A DNA stretch of 64,000 nt from Saprospiraceae bacterium (GCA_019638385.1 JAHBTW010000007.1:1-64000); one strand, 5' to 3'; positions 27,386 through 38,778 are shown, counted from the first letter of the stretch. Translations and numbers: made by a program. Notes: generated by a model from the sequence alone, not told the origin.

Positions 27386-28270
27386 ATGGACAGAAAGTCA
27401 TTTCTAAAATGGTTGGCTTTGCTTCCTGCAACCGGAATGCTTATGAAACTAAAGGAGTTCGGCGCGGGCACATCGGCGATGAGCGCTACCGACATCATGC
27501 CTGTTTTATTTTTGGGTCACGGCAGCCCGATGAACGCCATTGAAGAAAATGAGTTTGTACAGGGTTGGCGACACATCGGCGCCGGGCTGCCAAGACCGAA
27601 TGCGATCCTCTGCGTTTCTGCCCATTGGGAAACGCGCGGCACTTTTGTAACCGCGATGGAAAAACCGCGCACGATTCACGATTTCGGCGGTTTCCCCAAA
27701 GCGCTCTTTGAGGTGCAATACCCTGCGCCGGGCAGCCCTGAATTTGCCGTCGAAACCCAAAAGGCCGTCACGAAAACCGATGTAGGCTTAGACGATCAAT
27801 GGGGCCTCGACCACGGCTGCTGGAGCGTGGTGAAGCATTTGTACCCCAACGCGGACGTACCTGTTTTTCAATTGAGCTTAGATCGCTTCCAGCCGCCGCA
27901 ATACCATTACGAATTGGCCAAAGAACTGGCCGTGCTGCGCCGCAAAGGCGTACTCATCGTGGGCAGCGGCAACATGGTACACAATCTCCGCATGGTGGCC
28001 TGGGACAAACTCAACGAACCCGAATACGGCTACGATTGGGCCATAGAAGCCGGCGAAACCATGAAGCAATACATCCGTTCCGGCGACCACAAGCCCTTGG
28101 TCAACTACCGCAGCGGGGGCCGGGCATTCGATCTCGCCATTCCCACGCCCGACCACTACCTGCCGCTGTTATACGCGCTGGCACTGAAAGAAGAAAGCGA
28201 AGCGGTCTCTATTTTCAACGACAAAGCCGTAGGCGGCTCGTTGACGATGACCTCTGTAAAGATTGGTTGA
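27386..28270 (+). CDS. ygiD: LigB-family extradiol dioxygenase, 4,5-DOPA dioxygenase (YgiD-like)
   Basis: A 294-residue class III extradiol dioxygenase. The metal-binding histidines expected for YgiD/DODA proteins are all visible: H45 in LFLGHGSPMNA, H80 in SAHWE, H98 in IHDFGGFP, and H199 in GSGNMVHNL. The family opens the catechol ring of L-DOPA (4,5-cleavage) or of related diphenols using iron or zinc. The N-terminus, MDRKSFLKWLALLPATG, is longer than in E. coli YgiD and looks like a twin-arginine-like leader with R-K in place of R-R; whether it is exported is open. The gene converges on tyrosine phenol-lyase with only 8 bases between stops, and a weak -7 box (TATGTTTA, 27365-27372) lies just upstream. 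Confidence 0.88.
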   Translation: MDRKSFLKWLALLPATGMLMKLKEFGAGTSAMSATDIMPVLFLGHGSPMNAIEENEFVQGWRHIGAGLPRPNAILCVSAHWETRGTFVTAMEKPRTIHDFGGFPKALFEVQYPAPGSPEFAVETQKAVTKTDVGLDDQWGLDHGCWSVVKHLYPNADVPVFQLSLDRFQPPQYHYELAKELAVLRRKGVLIVGSGNMVHNLRMVAWDKLNEPEYGYDWAIEAGETMKQYIRSGDHKPLVNYRSGGRAFDLAIPTPDHYLPLLYALALKEESEAVSIFNDKAVGGSLTMTSVKIG

Positions 28271-28278
28271 TAATAACC

Positions 28279-29703
<1,425 letters not shown>

Positions 29704-29944
29704 TTATCGGTTGAATGGGAAAATGGGTGTAATGGAGATGGGGAACCCATTTGACCCAACTCGTCATCGGCGATAAAAGTACGGCAGTGCGGGGCGCCGG
29801 TGTGATGCCGAAAATCAGTAATCTGAATGTAAAATATCACTGTCTGAGGGTCGTGCCAACAAGATAACCGAACAAAATCCGGCCATTTCGCCTATCTTTA
29901 CGCCGGTTTTATTTTCATCTACTCCATTTGCAGGATAACCATTT

Positions 29945-30511
29945 ATGAACGATCATGACCTTGTTGAGGGGCTGCGACAGTGCAACGGGCAGGCGGTGCA
30001 AGCCGTTTATGATCGCCATTTTTCCACCATTGAAAAAATGGTGTCTCAAAACGGAAACGGGAAGCGGGAAGATGCGGAAGATATTTTTGCACAAACGATA
30101 GAAATATTATATCTCCGGGTGACAAAGCCGGACTTCCGCCTCAGCTCTACCCTGTCCACTTACCTCTATGCCATCAGCAGATACAACTGGCTCAAGCAGT
30201 TGAAAAAAAATAATCGCTCCGAAAGTATATCGTTTCCGGAACTGGAGGGATTAACGGATACAAGCCCGGATATTATAGCCGCGATAGAAGAGGAGGAGCG
30301 CTACGCATTGTACCGGGAAAAATTTGCGCTGCTCAAAGAACCATGTCGTAGGTTGCTACAAATGATTGTAGATGGAATGAAACCAAAAGATATCGCGCCG
30401 GCCATGGGCTATGCATCCGAACAATATGTACGCCAGCGGCATCAAACCTGTAAAGAACATCTGATTCGCCTCATCCAGGATGATCCGCGTTTCGATGAGC
30501 TAAAATTTTAA
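29945..30511 (+). CDS. ECF-type RNA polymerase sigma factor
   Basis: A 188-residue protein with the two-domain layout of sigma-70 family ECF factors. Region 2 covers about residues 5-90, with AVYDRHFSTIEKMV, REDAEDIFAQTIEILYLRV and STYLYAISRYNWLKQLKKN, the last being the usual region 2 helix contacting the -10 element. Region 4 covers about 125-178, with CRRLLQMIVDGMKPKDIAPAMGY as first helices and YVRQRHQTCKEHL as recognition helix. The stop is only 2 bases before the next gene, so both are co-transcribed. A weak -7 box (TATCTTTA, 29893-29900) lies 45 bases upstream. The target genes are not visible; the convergent CHAT gene is an obvious candidate, by context only. Confidence 0.88.
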   Translation: MNDHDLVEGLRQCNGQAVQAVYDRHFSTIEKMVSQNGNGKREDAEDIFAQTIEILYLRVTKPDFRLSSTLSTYLYAISRYNWLKQLKKNNRSESISFPELEGLTDTSPDIIAAIEEEERYALYREKFALLKEPCRRLLQMIVDGMKPKDIAPAMGYASEQYVRQRHQTCKEHLIRLIQDDPRFDELKF

Positions 30512-30513
30512 TT

Positions 30514-31275
30514 ATGGAAAAGCGTCCCATACCCGACTGGATAGAGGATTATATAGAAGGAAAGCTCGAAGGCGAGCGGTTGAAAGAAGCCGAGGAGCAG
30601 TTGGCCGGAGATGCCGAATTGCGACAATTTGTGGCCATTGGACGAGAGTTGCCGCGCGCGCTCGGAAGCGTTGTCGCGCTGCGAAGAATCGCCGAAGACG
30701 TAGTCAAAGCAGGCCGTGCCCCTCGAAAAGAGACCTGGCGCAAACCCATTTTTATCGCAGCAGCCATTGTGTCGTTCGTAATCGTCGCCATCCTCGCCGG
30801 GCAGTTCTTTCAAAAACCCTCATCCGTAGAAAAAGCTGTTTTTGCTCGCTATTTCAATCCGGAAATCGCGCCTTCGAATCTTCTTAGAGCCATTAAAACA
30901 GAAAACACCGAAACTGACAGCCTTCAATTGGATTCACTCGCACAATTTTACATTGAAAAAAACTACCCCGAAGCCATCCGCATCCTACAGACTATCCGAC
31001 CGAAAGTGGAAGAAAAGTATCTCTCTAATTTCAATATAGAGTTGGGAAAATTGTATCTCCTCAGCGGAAAGACAGCAGAGGCAGTCGAAGCGTTGGAGCG
31101 GGTACAAGTTGGGTATGTCAACGAAAAAAGCTGGTATCTGGCCATGGCCGCTCTGCTGGATGGCGATCATCGGGAAGCAGCAACCCGCCTTCGCGCCATT
31201 GCAGCCACGGAAGGGCATCCATATCGAAAGGAGGCGGAAAAGGCGTTGGAGGAGTTGAAGGAAGAGGAAAGGTAA
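30514..31275 (+). CDS. Membrane-anchored TPR-like protein, probable regulator of the sigma factor
   Basis: A 253-residue protein. The N-terminal 70 residues are charged and helical (DWIEDYIEGKLEGERLKEAE), like the cytosolic part of anti-sigma factors that bind the cognate ECF factor, but no zinc-finger cysteines are seen. One transmembrane helix lies at about 79-98. The C-terminal part (about 125-250) is made of TPR-like helical pairs: DSLAQFYIEKNYPEAIRIL, LGKLYLLSGKTAEAVEALE, and a third degenerate pair. That topology (cytosolic N-terminus, periplasmic TPR) is common next to ECF factors in Bacteroidota. An anti-sigma role is inferred from position and topology, not from a recognised domain. 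Confidence 0.7.
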   Translation: MEKRPIPDWIEDYIEGKLEGERLKEAEEQLAGDAELRQFVAIGRELPRALGSVVALRRIAEDVVKAGRAPRKETWRKPIFIAAAIVSFVIVAILAGQFFQKPSSVEKAVFARYFNPEIAPSNLLRAIKTENTETDSLQLDSLAQFYIEKNYPEAIRILQTIRPKVEEKYLSNFNIELGKLYLLSGKTAEAVEALERVQVGYVNEKSWYLAMAALLDGDHREAATRLRAIAATEGHPYRKEAEKALEELKEEER

Positions 31276-31396
31276 AGGGCAAATTGGCAAAGGGCAAGAG
31301 GCGATGCACCGCACCGTACCGCCTACTCGACGCCCTGCGTGGCTACCGACGTACTGCCCCGCTACTCTATGCGCTTTGCCCTATGCTCTATGCTCC
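31276..31396. repeat. Convergent spacer with heptamer-like inverted repeats
   Basis: The spacer between the convergent membrane TPR gene and CHAT gene has GGCAAAGGGCAAGAG at 31286-31300 and CTCTATGCGCTTTGCC at 31365-31380, which pair imperfectly. The right arm continues as seven-base units of the CYCTATG type (CTCTATGC at 31365 and 31386, 21 bases apart). It may act as a two-way terminator, but no T-run follows. Confidence 0.55.
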
Positions 31397-34300
31397 CTAC
31401 CGCCGTACCGCCCCATCATTTCCGATGCACACAAAATTGCCCCAGTAAAACGGGTGTGCTCTTTCGTCCTGTTTCACATCGGCCAGATAGTCCAATGCGG
31501 CTTGTTGCATGGCGGCGCTTTTTTCGGCGCCTTTGGCCAAATGCCGGAAAAAGCCGGTAATGAAATCTTTTCCGCCGGCATCATGCGCCGGCCAGAGAGT
31601 GGTCACCACGGCCGGACTACCCGCATAGCGAAAGGCTCGCGACAGGTTGACGGCGCCCTCTCCTCGCTGCCAGGCGCCGGCCTCCGCAGCGCAACCACTG
31701 ATGACAACCAGATCGGCAGGTACATGCAGGTTGTAAATTTCATACACATTGAGCAGGCTGTTGTCGGCGCCGTTTGTAGAGGGTGAAAATAGCAGAGCCG
31801 TGTAGCCCGGGCTTTTCGTTTGGGTACAAGTATGCGTGGCAAGGTGCAAAATACCTGCTGTATGCGCCGTCTCTTTAAACAGGGTTTCGGTAGCGCGACT
31901 GCCTGCAAAATACCTTCCCCGAAATAACTTTGCCGCCTCCCTGACCTCTTCTGCGGCGTGTGGCAAATACCCCGGACCGGCGTTCTGACGCAGTGCAAAT
32001 GCGGGCGGCTCCTCTTTCGCACCGGCTTCCCGGACAGCCGGTGCAAACCCGAGATAAGCAATGGATTGGCCCGGTTCAAGCGGTTCCTCATCTGCCAGAA
32101 GGGTGGCCGAAAAAGCAGTGCGTATCCGGTGATTGCGCAGTAAGTAAGGCAGACGGCGGTAATCCAATACCTGCTCCGGCGCAAGCGGCCGATCGAGGAG
32201 CAGGTGAAAAGGCACTTGATGGAGCAGGCCGTCGGGAATGACCACCAACGGCCGTTGATCGCCCGGCGGCAGTGCCGGCTGCAACAGCATCCGGTACAAT
32301 GTATGAGCGTGTTCGGCGAAAGCATCAAAATCGGCCAACTGCTCCTGGTCGCCGTGCCAGCCGGGCCGGTAATCGTGCAACAACCGCGTTATGCCCTCTA
32401 TGTGAAGTGCCGGGGCATCCGGCTCCATGCGCTGGAATAGTACTTTGTCGGGCAATACCGTCAGTATATAAACGGCGCTGTCTCCCCAAAAAAAACTGGC
32501 TACTACCGTATTGCGGCGTTGCGCTACAATTTTGACGGCCGCCAGGTCTGTTACCTCGTAATCGTATTTCTCGCGGTAATACTCGGGGTACGCTTCGGCA
32601 ATGCGGTGGCATACTGCGGCCAACTGCCGGCGCAATTCAAAGCTACGAGCTTGCCGGAGGGTCAGGATTTCGTCGGTAACCTCGATGGTTATTGCCGTGC
32701 CGTACAACGACTGTTGCAGTTGCTCCAACTGTGCTCTGAGGCGCCGTTCTTCCTCTACGAGCTTTGCAGGAATGCCGGAGCGCTGCATGGCTTCTTCCTG
32801 CCGCAACGCGGGCAATAAGGAAGCACTTTTACTTTTTTCAAAAAAGGTAAAGGCTGCATACAGCGCCGCTTCATCGCCATTGTATTGCCACCATTGCCAG
32901 GTTGCGGCGAGCGCGTCTTCGGCCAACGCTGCAACCATTTCCTGTAAGCGTGCTATGGCGGCAGGCGAATGCAGCTGCGTTTTGAGCGCATCTCCGACCG
33001 CCAGTCCGGCCAATCCGGTTTCTACCGCTTCCTGCAATGCAGCGAGCTTGTTCTCCGCCGCCGGACGTTCCATCAACAGCGCTATTTTCAACCGGAAAAC
33101 AGTCAGGTCTTCTATCTGGAGGTCGGCGGCATCCGATAAAGGGGTGAGAGCCTGCCCGGTATGATGGAGGGCCTCGGCGTAGCGTCCTTGCTGTGCGTAC
33201 CATTCCGCGAGGTAGTAATGACACAGGCGGGTAGCCGGATGCGTAGCGCCCACGGTGGTCTGCGCGATGTGCAGCGCCTGCCCGTAATGTCGGGCTGCCA
33301 ATTGTAGCGCGCCGGTTTGGGCGCAAGCCTGCCCCAAATAGAGCAAAGGCTGCACGCGGTTGAAACTGCCGGCATCCATGATGGTGTCAATGAGGGCATA
33401 AGCATCTTCAAAATAAACCGAAGCGCATTCGGGGCGCCCCATTTCGAGCCACACCCGTCCTGTTTTTTGCAAACCGATGAGCCGTCCGTTGATATGATCC
33501 CGGATGGCCGGATTCCAATACTGTAGAAATTGTTCGTATTGAACACGCGCCAGAGGCAGATTGCCGAGCGCGCGGTAGCAGTCGCCGATGGCCTCCGTAA
33601 TGAATACTTTATTGAGACTGTTTGCCTCGCCGGCCTGCTGTTCGATGGCGAGCGCCTCGTGGAGCGTGAGCAATGCATCGGCGGCATTGCCCTGCGCCAA
33701 CTGTGTACGGCCTATATTTTTGAGATGTTTGGCATAGCGCCCATCCTTTAATCCCAACCACTGGAGGCGCAAGTGGCAGGCGTTGCGGTAATATGTCAGA
33801 GCCTTGTTCTGGTCGCCGAGGCTTTCATACAGCAGCCCCAGGTTGTTGCATACCCGCAGGTGGGCCTCTATATTGTTTTTGTCAGGCGGGGGCAGGGCGG
33901 TCAGCGCTTTTTCGTACCAGGGCATGGCGGCCTCGTAGTCATCAATGAGCCTACGGGCAATGCCCCGGCGCTCATAAGCCTCGGCAATTGCGCCATGCGG
34001 CGGCCGGTAATGCCGCAGGGTGAGTTCTAATGCATTTGAAAAATAAACATCTGCTACACAGAAATCCCGGAGGGTCCGGCGATCGGCGTGGATATTGCCC
34101 AGAACGGTATAAAGCCCGGCGCGTTCAATGGCCTCCGGCGGAAGCAAACAGGCCGCTTCGGACAGCGCGTCGCGGCACAGTGCAGCGGCGTCTTCCGACC
34201 GATGGGCCGCCCATAAACAGAGTGCCTCCCGTTGTTTCGTTGCGATGTATTTGGGCCACAACCCCGAAGCCTTATAGGCCGCCGCCGCCAATGCAAACTG

Positions 34301-34510
34301 CTGCATAGCGCTGTCGTATTGCAATCCGATGCGGAGTTGCTCTCCCTGACGAAAAACGTCATCGGCAAAGGAGATTTCGGGCGATGTGGAAAAAGTAGCG
34401 GCAGGTTCCGAAGAAACCAACAAAAATGCCAAGCCTGTTGCCAACAGCACAGACCGCCCTCGAAGAAAGGGCACAATAAAAGCGGTTAAGTAGCGGAGTG
34501 TTGTTCTCAT
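31397..34510 (-). CDS. TPR-CHAT protein (caspase-like peptidase domain)
   Basis: A 1037-residue protein. A hydrophobic N-terminal stretch (LTAFIVPFLRG, LATGLAFLLVSSEPA, about 8-33) may be a signal or anchor. Residues about 50-500 are TPR repeats, e.g. NLGLLYESLGDQNKALTYYR and YLAEWYAQQGRYAEALHH. Residues about 540-700 are a helical linker with coiled-coil character (EEERRLRAQLEQLQQSLYG). The C-terminal CHAT domain (about 740-1035) has the catalytic His in HLATHTC (H893) and Cys in VVISGCAAEAG (C940), followed by the family's GEGAVNLSRAF, PAVVTTLW and HPFYWGNFVCIG. CHAT enzymes are cysteine peptidases related to caspases/separase; both residues are intact here. It converges on the sigma/TPR-like pair, a neighbourhood seen repeatedly in Bacteroidota. 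Confidence 0.9.
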   Translation of the reverse strand: MRTTLRYLTAFIVPFLRGRSVLLATGLAFLLVSSEPAATFSTSPEISFADDVFRQGEQLRIGLQYDSAMQQFALAAAAYKASGLWPKYIATKQREALCLWAAHRSEDAAALCRDALSEAACLLPPEAIERAGLYTVLGNIHADRRTLRDFCVADVYFSNALELTLRHYRPPHGAIAEAYERRGIARRLIDDYEAAMPWYEKALTALPPPDKNNIEAHLRVCNNLGLLYESLGDQNKALTYYRNACHLRLQWLGLKDGRYAKHLKNIGRTQLAQGNAADALLTLHEALAIEQQAGEANSLNKVFITEAIGDCYRALGNLPLARVQYEQFLQYWNPAIRDHINGRLIGLQKTGRVWLEMGRPECASVYFEDAYALIDTIMDAGSFNRVQPLLYLGQACAQTGALQLAARHYGQALHIAQTTVGATHPATRLCHYYLAEWYAQQGRYAEALHHTGQALTPLSDAADLQIEDLTVFRLKIALLMERPAAENKLAALQEAVETGLAGLAVGDALKTQLHSPAAIARLQEMVAALAEDALAATWQWWQYNGDEAALYAAFTFFEKSKSASLLPALRQEEAMQRSGIPAKLVEEERRLRAQLEQLQQSLYGTAITIEVTDEILTLRQARSFELRRQLAAVCHRIAEAYPEYYREKYDYEVTDLAAVKIVAQRRNTVVASFFWGDSAVYILTVLPDKVLFQRMEPDAPALHIEGITRLLHDYRPGWHGDQEQLADFDAFAEHAHTLYRMLLQPALPPGDQRPLVVIPDGLLHQVPFHLLLDRPLAPEQVLDYRRLPYLLRNHRIRTAFSATLLADEEPLEPGQSIAYLGFAPAVREAGAKEEPPAFALRQNAGPGYLPHAAEEVREAAKLFRGRYFAGSRATETLFKETAHTAGILHLATHTCTQTKSPGYTALLFSPSTNGADNSLLNVYEIYNLHVPADLVVISGCAAEAGAWQRGEGAVNLSRAFRYAGSPAVVTTLWPAHDAGGKDFITGFFRHLAKGAEKSAAMQQAALDYLADVKQDERAHPFYWGNFVCIGNDGAVRR

Positions 34511-34862
34511 CCGTTCGTTTTTGCATTTCGACCAGACGGGTGTTCATTGTTTTCAAAACAAAATTATATTTTTTCCGCAAAAAGCACGAACATTTTTCCG
34601 CCTTGAAGGATAAAGGGATAGCCCTTTCAAAACTAAACCCCGGTTTACTCTTCCTCATGCCACGCGGGGAACAACAACAAACACAAGTAACAACAACCTC
34701 AAGCGCTTATTATGAGATAACTAAACACCTAAAATTCGGAACCCCGCTCCGTCAAACATCATACGGGTGTAATGTAAGAAGGAGCGGAAACAAAAGGGGC
34801 TGCCTCCCGCATCGGGAAGGCAGCCCCTTTATTTTAGAAACATTAAATCTCCTTTACAAAGA
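34511..34862. other. Intergenic region with terminator
   Basis: Between two minus-strand genes. It carries the terminator of the gene that would end at 34863 if read from the right (34793-34830) and, on its left side, the promoter region of the CHAT gene, without a clear consensus -7 box. Nothing else recognisable. Confidence 0.6.
34793..34830 (-). terminator. Rho-independent terminator of the frameshifted T9SS gene
   Basis: AAAGGGGCTGCCT at 34793-34805 pairs perfectly with AGGCAGCCCCTTT at 34818-34830 (13 bp, 12-base loop). It is flanked by A's on the left and T's on the right, so it could work on both strands. It lies 32 bases behind the minus-strand stop at 34863. Confidence 0.85.
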
Positions 34863-37800
34863 TCAATGCTTCAACACAATCATCTTTTTACTCACGGATT
34901 GCTTATCGGCCGTTTGCATGTTGACCAAATACATGCCTTCCGGGAATTCTGAGGCGTCTAAGTTCAGCGTGGTATTCAGCGCGCTGTCAATCCAGTGCTC
35001 CTTCAGCAGCATTCCCTGCATAGAGAAGATGGAAATCCGCACCCTGCCTTCCGTTACGCCCACAATCTCCACAGTAGCCTGATTGCCCGAAGAAACAGGA
35101 TTAGGATACACGTTCATATCCGGGGCAACCTCGTATCCACCTTCTGCAGCAGGCGTGACACCCGGAGCCTGCACGAGCGGAAATGCCGACGGCATCGGAA
35201 TGACCGGTGTGCCCGTGTTGACCTGAATGTTGTTGAAGGTTGCCGTGGTCGGTGTGATCGCGTTGATCCCCTCGGAATACACGCCGATGAGGATACATTG
35301 ATCCATCGCTACGGTAACGGTGCCGAGGAAGAACCACTCATTGGGGTTTCCCAGTCGGAGAAGTATAGGCATTGAACACATTGCCCGTCCTGTCCAAACG
35401 CAACCACTTATGCGTACGCGTCCATTGCTGGGTCACCTCCATGCCGTTGGTGGTAGCCCGTACTTCCCGTTGAACATTGTTCATGCTGCTCTGGGTGCGC
35501 ACATTCACTTTTTTCGACCCCGGGTTGAGAGTTTCCCGGATCATGATGCCTCCGAATCCTGCATTGGTGGCACTGACAAACTGCGCGATGATCTGGCCGT
35601 CACCCGATAGCTGGGTATAAACGAAGTGCTTGATATCGGCAAAATGCCCGCCATAACCGGCCGAAGTCACCTGGAAAGGACCAAACAAACCGGCACTCGG
35701 CCCGCTGCAGGAGTACACACCATTGCCGTTGGCCGACGCGCTGATGTTGCCGTTGTCCCACAATACCGATACGATTATATTGCGGGAGTGCGTGATGGCA
35801 CGGCCGCAGAGATCAGCAAAGGTCCAAGTTTCCACAAACACTGCCGGGCAGGCTTGCAGGTTCCGCGTAATGCTGGAAGTGACGCTGCCACTGATGGTGC
35901 AAGCGCCCGTTTGACCGTTGCTGTAGCTCAAACTGCTTGTAGGAAGCGTTTCTCCAACACTGCAGCTTACGGTGATATCGCCCGGCAGGGGTCCAATAAA
36001 GGACGCCGCAGGAGCAGGCTGCACCGTGATGGTACGCGAATGCGAAATGGTACGATCGCAGGCATCGCCGAACGCCCAGGTCTCGGTAAATGTACCGCCG
36101 GCACATGCTGTGAAGCTGCCGGTGATCTGGCTGGTCACCGAGCCGCTGATGAGGCAAGCGCCCATTTGGCCGTTGCTGTAGTTGAGGCTGCTCGGAGCAG
36201 GAGGCGCCTGGCTGCACGAAATCGTAATATCGCCCGGAAGGCTGACAAAGGAGGCTGCCGGAGCAGGCTGCACCGTGATGGTACGCGAATGCGAAATGGT
36301 ACGATCGCAGGCATCGCCGAACGTCCAGGTCTCGGTAAATGTACCGCCGGCACATGCAGTGAAGCTGCCGGTGATCTGGCTGGTCACCGAGCCGCTGATG
36401 AGGCAAGCGCCCGTTGCACCATTGCTATAAGACAAAGGCGTACCCGTCGGAGGCGCTGCACCGCAGGCGATGCTGATATTGCCCGGCAGAGGCGTAGCAA
36501 ACGAAGCCGGAGCCGCCGGACTGACCGTGATAAACTGGTTGCAGGACGAGGTATTGTTATTAGCATCGGTAGCCGTCCAGGTTCTGGTGATGGTGTAGCC
36601 GCAGGCACTCGGCGTGCCTGCATCGGAGGAGGTGATTATCACCGTACCGCAGCCATTGGTAGCAGTAGCCGTGCCGGTAGCGGCGGGCGCTGTGGAAGCC
36701 CCGCAGGCCACGGTCGTATTGCCGGGGCAAGTGATGACCGGTGGATTACAAAGCGGCTCACAAGCCGGGAAACAACTCAAAATAGCAGCTGCCGTTGATT
36801 CTGCGGGTGGGTTGATGGGCAAAGTGCCGGAAGTAGTGCCGCCGGCATACCAACTGCTAATGGATGCCGTCCAGGTACCGTTGTTTTGTATTTGATCTTC
36901 AATGCCTAAGCACATTCCGCAGCCATTAATGATGCCGGAATTTTGAAAATTGCCATTATTTACCTTCACAGCGGATTCGCAAAATGTCATGGTGCCGGAG
37001 CCTTCGTTTTGTACACCGCTACCATTGGCCAATGCAAACCGGGAATTGTAGAATTGCATCACCCTGCCATTTTGCAGGTTTCCGGAATCATCTCCGTCTG
37101 TCACCCCAAAGGCGGTAGTCATGGCATTGTTTGCGCCCCGGTCGCCAATTTCACCGCATACGTCAATGAAGATGGCTTCGCCGGTAGAACTGCTACTGAG
37201 CTGTAAGTTGCTGGTAATATTGAGTACAACGTTGTCAAAATAGCTCTTACCTCCATCATTTTGGTAGTTGGCAGAAGTAGAGCCGCCGGAAAACAGCCCT
37301 CCGGCGATTTCATCGCCGATTTCTACCTCAGAGCCGGTGATGCACAGGAAAGAGCCGGGTTTTTGTTCGGTATTCCCTGTGGTTCTCAGTCGGGCATTCA
37401 CAAAAATGGCTCTCGCTCCGGAGGCCTCTATTTTAAAATTACCGCCAACCACCCGCAGTTCCGGGCCGTCCACATACAGTACTGCACCGCTGCCGGTGAG
37501 GTCTAGATCGCCGGAAACCGTCAGAATGCCGGTGCCGGTCAGTTTGATGGTGGTGGTAATGGCGGAAGCGCTTCCTCCCACTAAGCCGGCCCAGGTTTGG
37601 TTGCCAGTCACCACGCGCTCGGTAGCGAATGTGGCAGGCGGCGTGCATTGGGCATAAGGAGCTGGTGGCGTATTACACACGGCGCAGGGCGCATCTACCA
37701 CGATGATATTGGCAAGCCAGCATTGCCCGCCGGGGTAGTTGTTGCAATTGGTTGAGTTGGCGCAGGTCGCTCCGGCACTAGTTCTCCAGGCAATTTTCAC

Positions 37801-38195
37801 GTTGCGGAGTTCTATTGTTGGCCGCAAGTCCAAGTAATGGTGCCGCCGCTGAGAATGCTGCTCCCGCCTGCCGACAAAGGACCATCGTTGCAAAAGGTAA
37901 TGTCGGCGCCGGAATCTACTCCGTTAATAAACAGATCGGCTGCAAAGCGGATAGCACCTCTGTTACCGTTACTGCCGTTTTCGATTTCAATAAAAATCGT
38001 TCCGCTGGTCGTGTTACCCGGAATGCAAGACGGCAGCGGGTTTTGGTTGGCCTGAGCAACAAAGACATGCGTTACCGTCACATCAGCGGCCATGCATGAC
38101 CCGGCGCAATCGCGGATGTCGGTAATTTGAGCTTGGAGCGTCGAGGAAAACCCCGGCCCCAAAATACACAGCAGCATTACGCTTCGGAGCACCAA
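34863..38195 (-). pseudogene. T9SS type A secreted protein broken by two frameshifts
   Basis: Three minus-strand frames read as one protein. Part 1 (38195 to about 37820) has a signal peptide (MLLCILGPGFSSTLQAQ) and ends [10 protein letters not shown] before a stop. Part 2 (about 37820-35355, open for 2.5 kb) has a beta-helix-like segment, a [17 protein letters not shown]-type module, near-identical 83-residue repeats and a concanavalin-like domain. Part 3 (about 35355-34863) continues [11 protein letters not shown] and ends in a type A T9SS domain (NVYPNPVSSG, GMYLVNMQT, KKMIVLKH). The breaks fall near 37815-37830 and 35350-35365; at the second, one extra A in GGGAAACCCC explains the shift. 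A third may affect the start: removing one G in ATGGACGCG would give MTRLLVLRSV. Both long parts are otherwise intact, so recent mutation or sequence error is likely. As assembled, the encoded protein cannot be secreted through T9SS because the signal is out of frame. Confidence 0.8.
36012..36410 (-). repeat. Two near-identical 249-bp units in the broken T9SS gene
   Basis: The stretch beginning GAGCAGGCTGCACCGTGATG at 36012 recurs at 36261, 249 bases (83 codons) away, with only a few base differences over about 150 bases. Both encode the module with TITVQPAP and [20 protein letters not shown] third copy to either side is clearly more diverged. Confidence 0.85.
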
Positions 38196-38778
38196 TAGGC
38201 GCGTCCATCCCTATAAGAATTGTGTCGCTTGACGCCAGGGAATTGTTCATCCGGCAGCGTCTTGCGACCGCATTTTTTTGGTGAAAGAAAGTGTCTGGTT
38301 CATAATGATAGTGGTTTGTTTCAAAAAAGTTTTATGCATCGAATATGAAAAAAGAAGTGTGTGCATAAACAAAGAATCCTCTCCAAAGCGCGATAGCTTT
38401 TGCGAAGAGGTTATGATTTCCGGGTCAATACAAACATGATGCATTGACGAATGTCGTTTGATTGGGGGAGGTTTAACAGCTATAAAGGATTGATAGCGGC
38501 CAACAAAAAGCATTTTGATTGATACAGGGGGTCGTAACTCTTAATTGGCAACTATCGTAGAAAGGTATGATTATTATTTTTTCATGCAAAAATTTGGAAA
38601 GAAAAAATATCAAAAAAAGAACCCTATATGTGCTCCTTTTGCCAACAGCTTCGGCGGCGTTCCTGTTGCGAAAACGGCAAAGCACAGCGAAGAAGAAATT
38701 GCGCTCGTTTTAATATCTTTGCCCACACGGGCGCCCATGCCTTATATCAGGTCCGAAGCCCAAAAATTGTACAAAACC
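38196..38778. other. Divergent intergenic region before the GH13 gene
   Basis: AT-rich 583-bp spacer. The frame of the GH13 enzyme stays open upstream to 38545, but that part has neither signal peptide nor conserved sequence and lies mainly before the -7 box at 38714, so it is taken as untranslated. An imperfect hairpin (CCTCT...AGAGG with inner AAAGC/GCTTT) sits at about 38368-38410. An 88-codon minus-strand frame at 38247-38513 has no support. Confidence 0.5.
38714..38721 (+). promoter_or_regulatory. -7 box (TATCTTTG) before GH13 gene
   Basis: Exact TAnnTTTG match 58 bases before the ATG at 38779. No -33 TTTG at the expected distance. Confidence 0.45.

Noticed and set aside
38247..38513. 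88-codon minus-strand frame before the broken T9SS gene
   Set aside because: AT-rich, no recognised sequence, and lies in the presumed promoter region of two divergent genes.
38545..38778. N-terminal extension of the GH13 enzyme upstream of its signal peptide
   Set aside because: The frame is open but would put 78 unconserved residues before a clear signal peptide, and the likely -7 box lies inside it.
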